Positions 42,525 to 50,896 of a DNA stretch of 64,000 nt are shown here, piece after piece. This DNA is from Palsa-504 sp963847965 (lineage in GTDB: Bacteria; Actinomycetota; Actinomycetes; Streptosporangiales; Streptosporangiaceae). Location: positions 124,001 to 188,000 of the forward strand of contig CAWKCG010000001.1 of the NCBI GenBank assembly GCA_963847965.1, given 5' to 3'. Position 1 is the stretch's first letter, and each line of letters begins with the position of its first letter. Both the position numbers and the translations under genes were made by a program. The notes beneath the pieces are model-generated. The model searched no databases, was not told the DNA's origin, and saw only the letters and a list, made by a program, of their open reading frames with translations.

Positions 42525-43115
42525 TCACCCCTGGCCGGCCTCCTGCGCTACACGCTCCAGCCGGGCCCGGTAGCTCTCCCACCAGGCCCGGTCGCGGGGC
42601 GGCAGGTTGTCGTTGCCGGGGAGCAGCCCGGCGGCCCCGTCGATGAGCTCGCGGACGATGTCGGCCTGCCCGGCGTGCCGGTGCGTCTCGGCGATCATGT
42701 GCACCAGGACCTTGTGTAGCGTCACCTCGTTATGATCGGCCCCCCACCAGGGCACGCGGCCGATCGTGTCCAGGGCCAGGGCGCTGATCGTGGCGTCCGA
42801 ATGCGCCCACGCCCGCCGGTAGAGCCCGACGATCTCCTCGCGCGACTGGTCGGCGGTCGCCCACATGTCCGCGTTGGCCTCGGCGCCTTCGGCCATCCAC
42901 GGCAGCGGCTCGTCGTAAGGCCGGCCGAAGACGTCGCCAAAGTAGCCGAACTCCACGCTGGCCAGGTGCTTAACCAGGCCAAGCAGGTTCGTACCGGTCG
43001 GCACCAGCGGACGGCGGATGTCGTATTCGGAGAGCCCGTCGAGCTTCCAGAGCACGGCGTCGCGGGCCTCCTGCAGGTAATCGTGAAGGTCCCCCTTCGG
43101 GTCAGATCCGGTCAT
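42525..43115 (-). CDS. DinB-family protein
   Basis: 196 residues. Four-helix DinB/YfiT-like fold (DUF664 type): LHDYLQEARDAVLWKLDGLS, LVPTGTNLLGLVKHLASVEF, and HKVLVHMIAETHRHAGQADI, which holds the metal-binding histidines (HLA..., H...ETHRHAGQ). Actinobacterial members of this type may be mycothiol- or bacillithiol-dependent transferases. The ATG overlaps the stop of the upstream decarboxylase gene (ATGA), so the two are co-expressed. Confidence 0.9.
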   Translation of the reverse strand: MTGSDPKGDLHDYLQEARDAVLWKLDGLSEYDIRRPLVPTGTNLLGLVKHLASVEFGYFGDVFGRPYDEPLPWMAEGAEANADMWATADQSREEIVGLYRRAWAHSDATISALALDTIGRVPWWGADHNEVTLHKVLVHMIAETHRHAGQADIVRELIDGAAGLLPGNDNLPPRDRAWWESYRARLERVAQEAGQG

Positions 43116-44572
43116 GCCGACAGTCTGCCATCCGCTTTCTCGGCGGCCTTTTGGACCAGAGACCACAGTTCCTCGACGTCCCGGCGTTCGGTGGACTCGG
43201 CTCCGATCGAGACCCGTACCGACCAGGTGCCGTCCAGCAGGGACGGGGTTAGCAGAGCCGCGCCGGACGCGTTCACCGAGTCGACCCAGGAAAGCGTGTG
43301 CGCGTTCAGCGCGTCCGCGTCCAGTACCACGCCATCGTCGGAGACGGTGCCCGTGGGCTCGTGCCTGAGCACGACGGTCTGCAGGTTGACCGGGGCCAGG
43401 ACACGCCACCCCGGCGTCGACGAGACCTGCTCGGCGAGCCAGCGGGCGTTGTCCAGGTCGCGCCGCAGCCTGGCCCGGATGGCCTCAACTCCGTCGAGTC
43501 GAAGGTGGAACCACAGCTTGAGCGCGCGGAACCGCCGACCGAGCGGGATGCCCCAGTCCTTGTACTGAGTCACCTCGCCGTCGACGGTGGAACGAAGATA
43601 AGACGGGTTGGTCGACATGACCCGGATCAGGTGTCCGGGATCGGCGACGTACAGCAGCGAGCAGTCGAGCACGGTGCCCAGCCATTTGTGCGGGTTCCAG
43701 GCCAGTGAGTCAGCGCCTTCCACGCCGTCGACCAGCCAGCGCATCTCCGGCAGCAGCAAGGCCGAGCCGGCCATCGCCGCATCGACGTGCACCCACATCC
43801 CGTACTCGCGGGCCAGCGGGACGATCTGCGCGAGCGGATCCACGGCCGTGGTGCCGGTGGTGCCGACGTTGACCACGACGGCGGCCGGGCGCCGGCCTGC
43901 GGCCACGTCAGCCTCCAGTACCGAAGCCAGCGATTCGGGACGCATGGCGTACGTGACCGGGTCGACATCGGCGAACCGCAGGTTGTCCCGCCCGTAGCCG
44001 GCCAGGGCAACGGCCTTGCCGATCGAGGAGTGCGCGTGCTGCGTGGTGTAGACCGTCAGCGGCACGCTCTCGGCCTGCATCCCGCCGCGCACCTCGGAGT
44101 AGTTCGTCGCGCGCTCGCGGGCCGCGAGCAGGGCCACGAGGCACGCACTGGAAGCCGTGTCCTGGATGACGCCCTTCCAGGAGGCGGGCAGCGCGGTCAG
44201 CTCGCGCAGCCAGTCAACGACGACTTCCTCGACCTCGGTCAGCGCAGGGGCGGACTGCCAGGTGATCCCGAGCGCTCCGAGCCCGGAGGTGGCCAGGTCT
44301 CCTAGTACGGAAGGGAGGGACGCGTTGGACGGGAACCAGCCGAAGTAGCGAGGATGCTGCACCTGGGTCACGCCCGGGACGACAATGCCTTCCAGGTCGG
44401 CCAGCACCCGGCTGAACGGCTCGGCCTCCTCAGGGGCCCGGCCCGGCAGCTTGCCCGCCACCTCACCCGGTCCCACCTGCGCCTGAACCGCCAGCTGCGG
44501 GATCCTGGCCCGGTAGTCCGCAATCCAATCGATCAGCTCATGACCGGCCGCCCGGAACTCCTCAGGGCTCAT
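43112..44572 (-). CDS. PLP-dependent aromatic amino acid-type decarboxylase
   Basis: 486 residues from ATG 44572 (a GTG at 44599 is in frame). Group II decarboxylase: HPRYFGWFPSNASLPSVLGD, VIQDTASSACLVALLAARER, VHVDAAMAGSALLLPEMR and the Schiff-base Lys in SLAWNPHKWLGTVLDCSLLY. Related to tyrosine/DOPA/tryptophan decarboxylases; the amine made is uncertain. It is followed by a coupled DinB protein. Confidence 0.92.
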   Translation of the reverse strand: MSPEEFRAAGHELIDWIADYRARIPQLAVQAQVGPGEVAGKLPGRAPEEAEPFSRVLADLEGIVVPGVTQVQHPRYFGWFPSNASLPSVLGDLATSGLGALGITWQSAPALTEVEEVVVDWLRELTALPASWKGVIQDTASSACLVALLAARERATNYSEVRGGMQAESVPLTVYTTQHAHSSIGKAVALAGYGRDNLRFADVDPVTYAMRPESLASVLEADVAAGRRPAAVVVNVGTTGTTAVDPLAQIVPLAREYGMWVHVDAAMAGSALLLPEMRWLVDGVEGADSLAWNPHKWLGTVLDCSLLYVADPGHLIRVMSTNPSYLRSTVDGEVTQYKDWGIPLGRRFRALKLWFHLRLDGVEAIRARLRRDLDNARWLAEQVSSTPGWRVLAPVNLQTVVLRHEPTGTVSDDGVVLDADALNAHTLSWVDSVNASGAALLTPSLLDGTWSVRVSIGAESTERRDVEELWSLVQKAAEKADGRLSA

Positions 44573-44752
44573 ATCGCATCTTCGCTTCCTCACCGCCACC
44601 TAGCCGGGTCTCCGGGAATCGACCCCGGCCCAGCTCCGGCGCGTTCCCTCGCAGCTCCAACAACGACGGCGCCAGCCGCACAATAGCTGGACACGGCGCG
44701 CACCCTACCCGAGCAGGTTATCGGGACCTTCCTGCCCTTCAGGCTCGCCGCG

Positions 44753-45517
44753 TCACACGTCCGTCGCCGCCGGGCCGTGGTCCGAGCCCGCCAGTTCGGT
44801 GAGCATGGGCCGCAGGCGGGTCGTGAGCGCTGGATCGGCTCGCTCGAGTTCGCCGGTCGCGACGTTGATGGTGGCGGCCAGGGCGCGGCGCAGCTCCGGG
44901 TCGGCCAGTGAGCGCACGAGCGTGGTCTCCAGCGGCGCGGTCAGGTTCTCGGGCAGCAGGTGGGCGCCCTTGGCGTAGTGAGCGGGATAGCCGAGCCGCA
45001 GGCAGGCCAGCGTGATCACGTGGTCGCGCATGGCGCTGATCCAGTGCTCGGCTTGCCACCGGCGGCCGCGTTCGATGCAGATGCGGGCATGCAGCGCGTG
45101 ATGCCAGACCAGCCCGGCCAGCTGCTGCGGGTCCAGTGCGGGGAAGGGCTCAAATGGCTGCGGCTGGCCGAAGATGGTCCGCCATTGCGGGCCGCGCGGG
45201 CCGAACCGGTCCTGTGCTGTGAAGGTCAGGTCGATCTCGAGCCAGCCCGGCAACAAGAACACGCGGATGATCGGCGGCCCGGCGGTCAGGTCCCAGTGGT
45301 GCTGCGCGCCTAGCTCCTGGTAGAGCCATCGCGTCCACCGGTCCGCCACCGGGGTGAGCTCGCCGCGGACGGCCAGCACGAGATCGGTGTCGGACCAGCG
45401 GTCGGCGTCTCCGCTGGCGTGCGAGCCGGTGAACGCGGCGCCGGTGATCGCGACGTCGGCTTCGGCGCACGCGACCAGCCGGTTCCGGACCAGGTCCCGT
45501 TCTTCGGCCGTGAACAT
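44753..45517 (-). CDS. nucleotidyltransferase-domain protein
   Basis: 254 residues from ATG 45517 with GGAG upstream. Polymerase-beta-like nucleotidyltransferase motif near the N-terminus: AFTGSHASGDADRWSDTDLVL (GS followed by DxD). The third acidic residue is probably in WLEIDLTF. The C-terminal helical half (ALHARICIERGRRWQAEHWI, SAMRDHVITLACLRLGY) resembles aminoglycoside/lincosamide adenylyltransferases and MNT-like proteins. It may modify a small molecule or protein. Confidence 0.85.
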   Translation of the reverse strand: MFTAEERDLVRNRLVACAEADVAITGAAFTGSHASGDADRWSDTDLVLAVRGELTPVADRWTRWLYQELGAQHHWDLTAGPPIIRVFLLPGWLEIDLTFTAQDRFGPRGPQWRTIFGQPQPFEPFPALDPQQLAGLVWHHALHARICIERGRRWQAEHWISAMRDHVITLACLRLGYPAHYAKGAHLLPENLTAPLETTLVRSLADPELRRALAATINVATGELERADPALTTRLRPMLTELAGSDHGPAATDV

Positions 45518-45566
45518 CACGCAACTCCTTCCACCGGAGTACGGCCCGCCTCCTTAGGCTGGCGCT

Positions 45567-45962
45567 GTGCATCTCGGCCTGGTTGCTGTCGTGGTCAACG
45601 AGTATGACCCGGCTATCAGCTTCTTCGTGGAGGGGCTTGGCTTCGAACTCGTCGAGGACTCCCCCGCCCTGACGAACGACGGGCGTCCCAAGCGGTGGGT
45701 AGTGGTCCGGCCGCCAGGGGCGGCGACCGGATTGCTGCTCGCGCGGGCTGACGGAGAAACCCAGGCCGCCATCGTCGGAAAGCAAGCCGCCGGACGGGTC
45801 GGCTTCGTGCTGCACGTCGAGGACTTCGACGACGCGTACGCCCGGATGGCAGGTGCGGGCGTGCAGTTCCTTACCGCACCGCGCACCGAACCCTACGGCC
45901 ACGTCGCCGTGTTCCTCGACATCGCTGGCAACAAGTGGGATCTCATCGGCCCCACGGCGTAA
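45567..45962 (+). CDS. VOC/glyoxalase-fold protein
   Basis: 131 residues, GTG start. Two beta-alpha-beta-beta-beta halves: LGLVAVVVNEYDPAISFFVEGLGFELVEDSP and VGFVLHVEDFDDAYARMAGAG, then YGHVAVFLDIAGNKWDLIGP with a likely metal-binding set (His 2, a mid-strand residue, Asp/Glu near the end). Members are metal-dependent lyases, dioxygenases or drug-binding proteins. Reaction unknown. Confidence 0.9.
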   Translation: MHLGLVAVVVNEYDPAISFFVEGLGFELVEDSPALTNDGRPKRWVVVRPPGAATGLLLARADGETQAAIVGKQAAGRVGFVLHVEDFDDAYARMAGAGVQFLTAPRTEPYGHVAVFLDIAGNKWDLIGPTA

Positions 45963-45977
45963 GACGGCCAGCTCGCA

Positions 45978-46002
45978 CCCGCTAGTCAGGCGGGCTAGCG
46001 GG
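45978..46002. terminator. bidirectional hairpin terminator
   Basis: CCCGCTAG (45978-45985) and CTAGCGGG (45995-46002) form a perfect 8-base stem around a 9-base loop. It lies between the ends of two convergent genes, a good place for shared termination. Confidence 0.6.
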
Positions 46003-46077
46003 ATCCGCAGGCCAGGCGCCAGGGACCTGGTACGCCTCGTCCGTGCCCGGCCAGGGCGGCCCACGGTCCCTCCAGGG

Positions 46078-47475
46078 TCATGGCCCGCCAGCGGCTGACG
46101 TGGCGGGCACGGGGACGGGCTGCCGGTCGGGGCCGAGCCGGGCGTCGAACCAGCGAGCCAGCCGCCGGCCCGCGTTCTGCATGGGCCGTTCGACCAAGAG
46201 GTACGTCAGCGAGCACGCGGCGACGAGTATGACCAGGAACAACATGTCGACGAGCAGCTGCGGCCCGAACGCGTTGTGCGCCGTCCAGCCCATGTGGCGA
46301 AAGACGTCAATGAGCATCGGGTGCAGCAGGTACACCGAGTAGCTGATCAGGCCTAGCCAGGTCAGGATCCTGGGCCATCTGACCTCTCGCAACACCATCC
46401 CGGCTGCGAACGTCAGGCCGGCCAGCGAGACCGACATGAACCAGCAGCGCTCCCACGTGAGCTCGGTGCTGGCGGACATGCCCCAGGCATGGCTGTGCCA
46501 CAGGCCGGCCGCGATGGCCAGGCCGAGCACGCTGACCGCGATGGCCACGGCCTTCGGCCATGGGCACTGGCCCTGTTCGGCCCGGTACAGCATCGTCCCG
46601 GTGAACATGAACGCCAGGATCGACAGTGCCTCCCACGGCGGGAGCCACGTGCCGTTGAAGGCAAGCAGCGTCAGTCCGGCCAGCGCAGCCAAGGCCGCTC
46701 CCAGCATGCGCGGCATGCCGCGCAGCACGACCGCGAAGGCCAGCCCGGTGAGCACCACCGCGTCGCCCACCAGCGCGAGAAGCCGCGGGCTGGACAGGCT
46801 GTGAGTGAAGTACGCCTGCGGCAATATCCCGCCAAGCGCGACGGCGGCGATCCCGAAACCCAGCGCGTACCTGCTGCTGGGCCGGTGCAGCCGCGACATG
46901 AACAGGGCCGTGAGCAGCAGGTAGAAGATCATCTCGTAGGACAGCGACCACACCACGTTGGGCAGGTTCACTCCGGCCAGCACGTTCGACATCATCAGCA
47001 GCTGGGACAGGACCGACGTCGCCGGATCCGCGTCCTCGCCGCGCAGCGAACCGACGTGCATCGCCCAGAGCGCCACCGCGATCCCCACGGCAAGCAGGTA
47101 GAGAGGATAAAGCCGGAACACCCGGCTTATCCAGAACGTACGCACGCTGCCCTTGCGCTCCAGTGACGCGGGCACGATGTACCCGCTGATGATGAAGAAG
47201 ACGAAGACCCCGTAATCGCCTGGGTTGATCCACTGATAGACGGCGGCCTTCAGCGGTCCGGGCACGAAGTAGCCGAAATGGTTGAAGACCACGCACAGCG
47301 CCGCCAGCCCGCGGAGCACATCCAGCCAGGCCAGCCGGTTTCCCGTCCTTGTCGCAGCTTCCGGGGCGGGCGGCGACCGGCGGACTGGCCCGGTCACCGC
47401 AGCCGGCGCCGGGCCGTTACGGTCCGTCACATCGACGTTATCAGCGTTACCGTCGCTTACCGTGCTCAGATCCAC
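46078..47475 (-). CDS. acyltransferase-3 family membrane O-acyltransferase
   Basis: 465 residues with about ten membrane helices. Family motif at the first helix: LAWLDVLRGLAALCVVFNHF (the R/G and His are typical), then PGDYGVFVFFIISGYIVPAS and SRVFRLYPLYLLAVG. Such enzymes move acyl groups, often acetyl, onto sugars or macrolides at the membrane. The first 40 residues are a polar cytoplasmic extension. Substrate unknown; no glycosyltransferases are nearby. Confidence 0.92.
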   Translation of the reverse strand: MDLSTVSDGNADNVDVTDRNGPAPAAVTGPVRRSPPAPEAATRTGNRLAWLDVLRGLAALCVVFNHFGYFVPGPLKAAVYQWINPGDYGVFVFFIISGYIVPASLERKGSVRTFWISRVFRLYPLYLLAVGIAVALWAMHVGSLRGEDADPATSVLSQLLMMSNVLAGVNLPNVVWSLSYEMIFYLLLTALFMSRLHRPSSRYALGFGIAAVALGGILPQAYFTHSLSSPRLLALVGDAVVLTGLAFAVVLRGMPRMLGAALAALAGLTLLAFNGTWLPPWEALSILAFMFTGTMLYRAEQGQCPWPKAVAIAVSVLGLAIAAGLWHSHAWGMSASTELTWERCWFMSVSLAGLTFAAGMVLREVRWPRILTWLGLISYSVYLLHPMLIDVFRHMGWTAHNAFGPQLLVDMLFLVILVAACSLTYLLVERPMQNAGRRLARWFDARLGPDRQPVPVPATSAAGGP

Positions 47476-47722
47476 GTCCTCGTTTCCGCTCGCGGCTGGG
47501 GCGTCCCAGCCGCGACGACTGCGGTGGGCTCATGCGCCGTCACCAACAGGGCTACCACGCGCCGTCTGGCCGCGATGAGATTTCTCATCCCTTTCTTCCG
47601 AACATCCCATCCGGCACACAACGGGCTATGGGGCGCTCAGGCCGCGAGATCGGCTGGGCTACCACCGCCGCCCCGGATCCAACGCCGGTGCGGGTGCGGC
47701 TTGCTGCGGCACAATCGGGATC

Positions 47723-47794
47723 ATGAGCAACCTGATCATGAAACTCGTGCCGATCTTGCCTGTCCACGACCCGGGCGCGGAACGCCGTTTCTAG
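47723..47794 (+). pseudogene. VOC-like N-terminal stub with early stop
   Basis: ATG 47723 opens MSNLIMKLVPILPVHDPGAE and RRF, then TAG. This is the usual beginning of a VOC/glyoxalase protein in which RRF is followed by Tyr, so TAC may have become TAG. The next codons (GNGIGIDRS) are also VOC-like before the sequence is lost into the P-loop gene at 47837. A degraded gene fragment. Confidence 0.45.
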
Positions 47795-47836
47795 GGGAAC
47801 GGCATCGGTATTGACCGCTCCCCCGGCGGCGGCTCC

Positions 47837-48385
47837 GTGACCGGGGCCCTGGTTGTCCTGGTCAACGGACTGCCCGGCTCGGGCAAGACGACCCTGGCCC
47901 GCGCCCTGGCCCCGGCCCTAGGCCTGCCGCTGTTCAGCAAGGACGTGATCAAGGAGACCCACGCCGACATGCTGGGTACCGTACTGGCCGGGTGGCCGCA
48001 ACGCCGCTGGAACGCGGCCATCGGAGCAGCGGCCAGCGAGACGATGTGGGCCCTGCTGGCCGACGCCGCCGCCGGCGCTGTCCTTGAGTCGTACTGGCCG
48101 GCCGACGTCCGCCACTTCGTCGTGCGTGGCCTCGGGCGCGCGAACCATCCCAGGCCGGTCGAGATCTGGTGCGACGTCCCGCTGGAGACCGCCCGGCAGC
48201 GGTATGAAGCGCGCCACCCACGCCATCCGATCCACGGCGACCTGCTTACCGACGACGAGTGGGAGCGCTGCCGACGCACCGCCCGGCCACTCCAGGTCGG
48301 CCCGACCTTGCACGTGGACACCACCCAGCCCGTCGGCGCGGAGGCCATCATCGCCTGGATCCGGTGCGCTGCCGAGGTTCACTGA
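47837..48385 (+). CDS. AAA-type P-loop kinase-like protein
   Basis: 182 residues from GTG 47837. Walker A VNGLPGSGKTTLA at residues about 9-21, then FSKDVIKETHADML, VLESYWPADVRHF, VEIWCDVPLETARQRYEAR (the lid Arg region) and LHVDTTQPV near the end. It matches the small zeta-toxin/chloramphenicol-phosphotransferase-like and shikimate-kinase-like group that phosphorylates small molecules or nucleotides. Substrate unknown. It converges on a Nudix gene. Confidence 0.85.
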   Translation: MTGALVVLVNGLPGSGKTTLARALAPALGLPLFSKDVIKETHADMLGTVLAGWPQRRWNAAIGAAASETMWALLADAAAGAVLESYWPADVRHFVVRGLGRANHPRPVEIWCDVPLETARQRYEARHPRHPIHGDLLTDDEWERCRRTARPLQVGPTLHVDTTQPVGAEAIIAWIRCAAEVH

Positions 48386-48852
48386 GGTTCGGGACGGCCG
48401 AGGACCACGTGCTGGAAGGTATCCCGGCCCTCCTGCAGGAAGGGGACCAGCCCGGCAGGCTCGAACCGGACCGAGCCCAGCGTCCGGACCGGCATCCAGC
48501 AGAACCGGTGACCAGGCTCGCCTCCGCGCCGCAGATCGTCCGGAGCCAGTGCGGCGGGCCAGGCGACGCGGTAGTACAAGCCGATCTCGTGCTGGAGCTC
48601 GTTCCCGGCGAAGATATTCTCCACGACAAAGGCCAGGCCCCCGATGGGCAGCTCGTGTCCGAGCTCCTCGGCCAGCTCTCGGGCTAGGGCGGCATCGCCT
48701 GGCTCGCCGAAGCGCGCTCGCCCGCCGGGGAGGAACCAGTAGTTCAGGCCCTCGACCGTGCACAGCAGGGCTTCCTCGCCGCGGCCGATAACGGCGGCCA
48801 CCCGCAGGTTGAAGGTCCCGCCGGGTCCGCTCCAGGAGATGTCAGAGGCCAT
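48379..48852 (-). CDS. Nudix hydrolase
   Basis: 157 residues from ATG 48852 (GTG 48858 in frame). Nudix box GGRARFGEPGDAALARELAEEL fits Gx5Ex7REUxEExGU, at residues about 43-65. The following FVVENIFAGNELQHEIGLYY and CWMPVRTLGSV fit the nucleotide/ADP-ribose-type fold. It hydrolyses an X-linked nucleoside diphosphate; the substrate is unknown. Its last 7 bases overlap the convergent P-loop kinase gene. Confidence 0.92.
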   Translation of the reverse strand: MASDISWSGPGGTFNLRVAAVIGRGEEALLCTVEGLNYWFLPGGRARFGEPGDAALARELAEELGHELPIGGLAFVVENIFAGNELQHEIGLYYRVAWPAALAPDDLRRGGEPGHRFCWMPVRTLGSVRFEPAGLVPFLQEGRDTFQHVVLGRPEPQ

Positions 48853-48938
48853 GGCCACACACTTTCATGCCAGCGGGCGCGTATCTGTGCTTCGCTGTGC
48901 AGGGTGAGGGACCGGCGGCGTGGAGGTGAGGATCGGGC

Positions 48939-49034
48939 ATGGCCCGTGATCGTGACGTCGCGGCGTTCGGCGAGCGCGCGGACGGCTATGACGCGGGCTG
49001 GCTCGGGCGGATGCATCACCAGCCGCCCGCGTAG
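48939..49034 (+). pseudogene. N-terminal stub of a SAM-dependent methyltransferase
   Basis: ATG 48939 encodes 31 codons, ARDRDVAAFGERADGYDAGW and LGRMHHQ, then PPA and TAG. This is the standard opening of small actinobacterial class I methyltransferases, which continue with a helix leading to the SAM-binding glycine motif. Here the continuation is lost and replaced by unrelated sequence at about 49025. Confidence 0.6.
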
Positions 49035-49310
49035 CAGCGCTGATGCGTCTGACAAGTCAGACCAGCCTCGCGAGGATCTGGCTCGATACCGAGCCTGGTC
49101 GCGAAGGACGACAGGGCGGCGGCCATGACGGCCTTGTCCTTGACGGGCCCGAGCAGGCAGCGGCGCGAGTCCGCGAGCGTATCGCGCACGTCCTTGTCCT
49201 CCACCAGCATCCGCCACCATTCACCGGCGGCGCGGGCCACGAGCAGCACGCGGACGCGGCGTCCTGGCACGCCCGATGCGTTCCTCAGCAGGCTGTTCAA
49301 GCCGCTTCCC
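49016..49310 (-). pseudogene. fragment of a STAND NTPase
   Basis: The minus-strand frame reads RRVRVLLVARAAGEWWRMLV, then EDKDVRDTLADSRRCLLGPV, then KDKAVMAAALSSFATRLGI, and stops at 49016. LLVARAAGEWW is the sensor segment after Walker B seen in the intact part of the 10.7 kb NTPase (LLLARAAGDWW). Neither Walker A nor the repeats are present. It is a third relic of this superfamily in the window, directly abutting the methyltransferase stub. Confidence 0.55.
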
Positions 49311-49428
49311 GACCGAACTGCGGTCCACACCGGCCACCTTACGGGCAGCACGACCCCAGCCGCCCAGAGGTAATCGGCCGGCCGTCCCGAGTCTTGCCTT
49401 CTGATGCCGGCGGGCTGAGGATGACGGT

Positions 49429-49803
49429 ATGTCCGAGCTGCCGACGTGGGCACGCGACGCGCTCGCCGGGATCTACGATCCCTGCTGCCGGGAGAAGGGC
49501 ATCTCGGTCATCGACATGGGCCTGGTGCGCTCGGTCCGGGTCGAAGACGGCAAAGCCACCGTCGAGCTGCTGCTGACCTCTGGCTGGTGCCCGTTCGCCG
49601 CCACCGTGCTCACCCAGGTGAAGGAGCAGATCCTCGGCCAGCCCGGGATCAGCGACGCCGACGTGTCGATCGTCTGGGACGAGGCGTGGAGCCCTGACCG
49701 GCTCTCGCCCCGGGCCCGGTCCATCCTCCGGTTCCTGCCCCCGCCCGCGGCGGTGCCCGACCGCGACGAGTACATCCGTGCACACCTGTCACCAAAGGAG
49801 TAG
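49429..49803 (+). CDS. MIP18/DUF59-family metal-sulfur cluster assembly-like protein
   Basis: 124 residues. DUF59 core: LAGIYDPCCREKGISVIDMG, VRSVRVEDGKATVELLLTSG, then WCPFAATVLTQVKEQIL (the CPF/CP motif after the strand) and VSIVWDEAWSPDRLSPRAR. Members help assemble Fe-S clusters or support ring-hydroxylating enzymes (PaaD-like). It lies 6 bases before an amidohydrolase gene, so it may mature or assist that metalloenzyme. Confidence 0.9.
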   Translation: MSELPTWARDALAGIYDPCCREKGISVIDMGLVRSVRVEDGKATVELLLTSGWCPFAATVLTQVKEQILGQPGISDADVSIVWDEAWSPDRLSPRARSILRFLPPPAAVPDRDEYIRAHLSPKE

Positions 49804-49809
49804 CCCGCG

Positions 49810-50811
49810 ATGATCGACGATGCCTTCGTCTTCGACTGCGTGGCGCACGTCTTCAACTTCGACCCGAAGAACGCGTTCGGCCAGCCGGGCCTGATGTTCG
49901 ACAATCACCTGTACGCGTTCCACAACGCCCTGACTCCCGATAATGACCAGCACAAGCTGCCGCCGGAAGAGTTCCTCCGCGAGTGGACTCCCTCGGACAT
50001 CCGCAGGATGGTGTTCGAGGAGTCCGACACCGACATGCTGGTCGCGATGCCGCTGCCGCTGACCGACTTGTTCCGCGACGGCCTGTCGCCGTGGGAGGCC
50101 TGTGCCGACCTGGCCAGCCGCGACCCGGACCGCACCGTCTTCTGGGGCTCGGTCAACCCGCTCGAGGGACGCAAGGCGCTCGACCTGATGGAACGGCAGG
50201 TCGGGGAGTTCGGTGCCCGAGCGTTCAAGTTCTACAACGTCAGGTACGACTACGGGAAGCCATACCCGTGGCGCATGGACGACCCGAACATCGCCTTCCC
50301 GATCTTCGAGAAGGCTCAGGAACTCGGCGTGAACCTGATCGGCGTGCACAAGGGCGTCCCGCTCGGCCCGCAGCCGATCGAGCACACGCAGACCTGGGAC
50401 ATGGACGGGGCGGCGGCCAACTTCCCCGACATCAACTTCGTCATCTTCCACGTCGGGCTGCCGTTCCTCGACGAGACCTGCTGGCAGCTGATCAGGTACC
50501 CGAACCTGTACGCGTCGATCGCGGCGACGATCAACTTCGTGGTCCGGGCGCCCAGGCTGTTCGCGGAGATCCTCGGCAAGCTGCTGTTCTGGTGCGGCGA
50601 GGACAAGATCATCTACGGCTCGGAGGCACCGCTGTTCCATCCGCAGTGGGCGCTGCGCGCGTTCATGGACTTCCAGATCCCTGAGGACCTCTGCGCCGGG
50701 TACGGCTACCCGCAGCTCACCGACCAGGCCAAGCGCAAGATCCTCGGCGAGAACCTGCTGCGCCTGCACGGCATGGACGTCGCCGAGGCGAAGGCGAGGC
50801 TCGCCCGCTAG
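49810..50811 (+). CDS. amidohydrolase-2 family metal-dependent hydrolase
   Basis: 333 residues. TIM-barrel amidohydrolase related to ACMSD/gamma-resorcylate decarboxylase-type proteins: FDCVAHVFNFDP near the start (His of an atypical HxH region), ARAFKFYNVRYDYGKPYPWR, LIGVHKGVPLGPQ (His on strand 5), FVIFHVGLPFLDE (His on strand 6) and KIIYGSEAPLFHPQ (acid on strand 8, Glu instead of Asp). It may decarboxylate or hydrolyse an aromatic or cyclic acid. It is tightly linked to the MIP18 gene. Confidence 0.88.
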   Translation: MIDDAFVFDCVAHVFNFDPKNAFGQPGLMFDNHLYAFHNALTPDNDQHKLPPEEFLREWTPSDIRRMVFEESDTDMLVAMPLPLTDLFRDGLSPWEACADLASRDPDRTVFWGSVNPLEGRKALDLMERQVGEFGARAFKFYNVRYDYGKPYPWRMDDPNIAFPIFEKAQELGVNLIGVHKGVPLGPQPIEHTQTWDMDGAAANFPDINFVIFHVGLPFLDETCWQLIRYPNLYASIAATINFVVRAPRLFAEILGKLLFWCGEDKIIYGSEAPLFHPQWALRAFMDFQIPEDLCAGYGYPQLTDQAKRKILGENLLRLHGMDVAEAKARLAR

Positions 50812-50824
50812 GCCGGGAGACGAA

Positions 50825-50896
50825 GTGGTCGCCGGGAGTGAAGAGGTCGCCGGGGATATTGTGGTCGCCGGGGATGAAGAGGTCAGCGAGGCCGGT
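50825..50896. repeat. four 18-bp tandem repeats after the amidohydrolase gene
   Basis: GTGGTCGCCGGG-type units recur every 18 bases at 50825, 50843, 50861 and 50879, with GAGGTC and GTGGTC alternating. They sit in the gap between convergent genes. On the plus strand they could be read as six-residue repeats (VVAGSE, EVAGDI, VVAGDE), but no ribosome site supports a protein. Confidence 0.7.
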
